From positions 1 through 15,640 of the forward strand of contig JACRCS010000491.1 in the NCBI GenBank assembly GCA_016218905.1: 15,640 nt of DNA, written 5' to 3'. This document shows, in pieces, positions 13,801 to 15,640 of this stretch. The position numbers were made by a program, and so were the translations under genes. How positions within the stretch are numbered: the first letter of the stretch is position 1; every line of letters begins with the position of its first letter. This DNA comes from Deltaproteobacteria bacterium (GTDB taxonomy: Bacteria > Desulfobacterota_C > Deferrisomatia > Deferrisomatales > JACRMM01). The notes under the pieces were generated by a model. The model was not told where the DNA came from, did no database searches, and worked only from the letters and a program-made list of their open reading frames with translations.

Positions 13801-15151
13801 GGTCCAGAATCAGTGGGCACACCTCGGTGGCTCCAACCTCGTTGCCGACGAGGAACTTGGGCTCGGTCGTCAGGAGGATGGGCCCCTCCTCCGCCGACTC
13901 TGTGATGCGGCCGTGAGAGCCTCGTACCAGGCTCGCGTCCAGGGGGACGACGTCGAGCAGATATCGGAACCCGAGCACCTTCTTGAGGAGCGTCCAGCCG
14001 ATCTTCGCCTTGGGAAACCGAATCTTGGGATCCAGGAAGAGCTCGCAGGGGTCATAGCCAGGCTTCGCGTGGATGTTCACGGTCCGGGCGTAGTCGGGGG
14101 CGGTGGCGTCGTGCCGCCAATGATAGTAGGTGAACCAGGCGTCCCGCTCCGCCACGAGCACCACTTCTCCGGAGCGCTCGTGCCCCAGGCCGTGAGCCCT
14201 CTTCGCCTCCGTCCCAAGGACGTGTTCCACGCCGGGGCTGTGCCGGAAGAGTTCCTCGACGGCTTGGATGTCGGCCGGACGCCGGACGTAGACGTGCGCG
14301 ATCTGGTGATCCGCCACTGCGAACGCCCGACTGCGGCCTGGATCGAGGTACTCGCGACCGAGGTCTTCTTTTATTGCCAGGAGCCCGGCTTCGCGGAGGA
14401 GGCGGTTCGGGTGGATCGCCCGGCCTACGTCGGTGATCCCGTACTCCGAGAGTACGAGTACCCGCACCCCACGGTTGCGGAAGAAGTCGAGCAGCCGCCC
14501 GCAGAGCGCATCGATCTCCCGAAGGTCGCGCGAGATATCGCCGCTCGGCCCCACCTTCTGCAGGACGTAGTCGAGGTGCGGCAGGTAGACGAGCTGAAGG
14601 GTAGGTTGATGGTTCTCTTCGACGGCGACGGCAGCCCGGGCGATCCAGTCGCTGGAAGCGACGGAGGTGGCGGGTCCCCAGAACTGGAAGAGGGGAAACT
14701 GTCCGAACTCCCGGTTGAAGCGTTCCCGGAGTTCCGGAGGGCTCGAGTAGCAGTCTGGGAGTTTACGGCCGTCGGCGCAGTAGACGGGGCGGGGCGTCAC
14801 GGACCAGTCCACGTCCGTGGCCATGTTGAACCACCAAAACGTGTTGGCACACGTGAACGAGCCGTCTCTCCTCCGTGCCGTCTGCCAAATCTGCTCAGCC
14901 TGCACGAGACGGTTGGACTGGCGCCAGAACCACACCTCGTTCAGATCTCGGAAATACCACCCGTTCCCGACGATGCCGTGCTCCGAAGGCAGCTTTCCCG
15001 TGAGGTACGTGGCCTGGACGGAACACGTCACGGCGGGGAGCACCGTGCGGAGGTCGGCGCTCCCGCCGGCGAGTTCGCCGAGCCGGGGAGCCCCCGCGCG
15101 GAGGAGCGCGCGGGTGAGCCCGACGACGTTGAGGACGACGGTCCGTCTCAT
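13784..15151 (-). CDS. eboF: EboF-like protein, alkaline phosphatase/NPP superfamily
   Basis: This 455-residue protein belongs to the nucleotide pyrophosphatase/phosphodiesterase branch of the alkaline phosphatase superfamily, as in EboF. The core reads LPAVTCSVQATYLTG (38-52) with the presumed nucleophile T42, then HGIVGNGWYF (58-67). Further segments are FWGP (157-160), YLPHLDYVLQKVGP (189-202), LSEYGIT (234-240), DHQIAHVYV (281-289) and GHERSGEVVLV (323-333). KPGYDP, GFRYLLDVVPLD and GSHGR close the protein. No signal peptide is seen, so it should be cytoplasmic. Several metal-ligand positions differ from catalytic NPPs, so hydrolase activity is uncertain. The ATG at 15151 fits the family N-terminus TVVLNVVGLT, though the RBS is weak. 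It lies 36 bases after the TatD-like gene and overlaps eboC by 17 nt. Confidence 0.88.
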   Translation of the reverse strand: MRRTVVLNVVGLTRALLRAGAPRLGELAGGSADLRTVLPAVTCSVQATYLTGKLPSEHGIVGNGWYFRDLNEVWFWRQSNRLVQAEQIWQTARRRDGSFTCANTFWWFNMATDVDWSVTPRPVYCADGRKLPDCYSSPPELRERFNREFGQFPLFQFWGPATSVASSDWIARAAVAVEENHQPTLQLVYLPHLDYVLQKVGPSGDISRDLREIDALCGRLLDFFRNRGVRVLVLSEYGITDVGRAIHPNRLLREAGLLAIKEDLGREYLDPGRSRAFAVADHQIAHVYVRRPADIQAVEELFRHSPGVEHVLGTEAKRAHGLGHERSGEVVLVAERDAWFTYYHWRHDATAPDYARTVNIHAKPGYDPCELFLDPKIRFPKAKIGWTLLKKVLGFRYLLDVVPLDASLVRGSHGRITESAEEGPILLTTEPKFLVGNEVGATEVCPLILDHVFRD

Positions 15152-15187
15152 GGGAGCCCGAAACCGGTTGACAGGGACACGCGCCGG

Positions 15188-15640
15188 TCAGACCTGGAAC
15201 TTCGGAGACTGCGCGAGGAACGAGGCCGGGTTGTCGTAGAAGACGCGCTGGATCACCTCCGGGGGGTGGCCGCGGAGGCGCATCTCCTCGGCGGCTTTGA
15301 GCGTCGCCAGCGGGTCGCTTACCCCCCAATCCGCTGCGGAGTTGACCCAGATCCGGTCCATCCCCTGCTCCTCGAGGATGTCCACGGCCCGGGCGGGCGA
15401 GCACTTGGAGGTGGGATAGAGCGTCAGTCCGGCCCAATGCCCGCGCTGCCGAACTTCGCCGATCGTGTGCTCTTCCGTATGATCAATCAGGACGCGCTCC
15501 GGGGCGAGGCGGGGTTCGTTTCGGATGGCATCCATGATGAGGCGGGTGCCCTTTCGTTTGTCTTCGAGGTGGGGGGTATGAACGAGGACGAGCTCGTTGC
15601 GGTCCGCAGCGAGTGCGATGTGGCGCTCCAGTACGGCGAG
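15188..15640 (-). CDS. eboB: TatD-family hydrolase, EboB type (5' end outside window)
   Basis: The last 150 residues of a metal-dependent TIM-barrel hydrolase of the TatD-like group are visible; the frame is open to the right edge, so the N-terminus is missing. The fragment contains LVLVHTPHLEDKRKGT (likely metal-binding histidines), VLIDHTEEHTI (metal-ligand candidates D and H), GLTLYPTSKCSPARAVDI, WVNSAADWGVSDPL, RGHPPEVIQRVFYDNP and the tail FLAQSPKFQV. These segments match EboB of the ebo cluster as I remember it. An internal ATG at 15535 is not the start, since coding similarity continues upstream of it. Its substrate is unknown. It is the first visible gene of the reverse-strand ebo-like operon, and eboA, eboD and eboE homologues may lie beyond the edge. 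Confidence 0.85.
   Translation of the reverse strand, partial: LAVLERHIALAADRNELVLVHTPHLEDKRKGTRLIMDAIRNEPRLAPERVLIDHTEEHTIGEVRQRGHWAGLTLYPTSKCSPARAVDILEEQGMDRIWVNSAADWGVSDPLATLKAAEEMRLRGHPPEVIQRVFYDNPASFLAQSPKFQV

Overview
The window is GC-rich, gene-dense bacterial chromosome from a Gram-negative type organism: it has a periplasmic or membrane Bat system, secreted proteins with signal peptides and type II NADH dehydrogenase. The YdjY-domain protein and the secreted squalene-cyclase-repeat protein are of kinds I associate mainly with Planctomycetota and related phyla, but nothing here fixes the phylum. There is no rRNA, tRNA, CRISPR array or recognisable insertion sequence. No gene-free stretch exceeds 300 bases; the longest is the divergent region 3276-3514.

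Left block (1-3275). After a short, less GC-rich 3' fragment of an unknown forward gene (1-90) come three reverse-strand genes. In transcription order they are a GNAT acetyltransferase, a type II NADH:quinone oxidoreductase (ndh) with its own plausible promoter and strong RBS, and a YhcC-type radical SAM protein that apparently starts at a CTG overlapping the ndh stop. The stop codons of the GNAT and radical SAM genes both lie inside short tandem repeats built on CTAA.

Middle block (3515-10987, forward). This is a complete MoxR/Bat operon: MoxR AAA+ ATPase, DUF58 protein, a DUF4381-like membrane protein, BatA (VWA), a BatB-BatC fusion (VWA plus TPR) and a BatD-BatE fusion (BatD plus TPR plus SH3-like). 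All five junctions overlap, four of them by 4 nt, so the genes are probably translationally coupled. The ATPase is expected to act on or through the membrane-anchored VWA and TPR proteins, a system linked to envelope integrity and stress tolerance.

Right block (10972-15640, reverse). It begins beyond the right edge and reads TatD-family hydrolase (EboB-like), phosphodiesterase-superfamily protein (EboF-like), UbiA-like prenyltransferase (EboC-like), YdjY-domain secreted protein and secreted prenyltransferase/squalene-oxidase-repeat protein. The first three are the signature of the ebo metabolite-traffic cluster known from scytonemin-producing cyanobacteria and scattered bacteria. The tight spacing of all five suggests an ebo operon with two exported proteins added. 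This operon ends tail to tail with the Bat operon, overlapping it by 16 nt. The ebo block is the most interesting part of the window.
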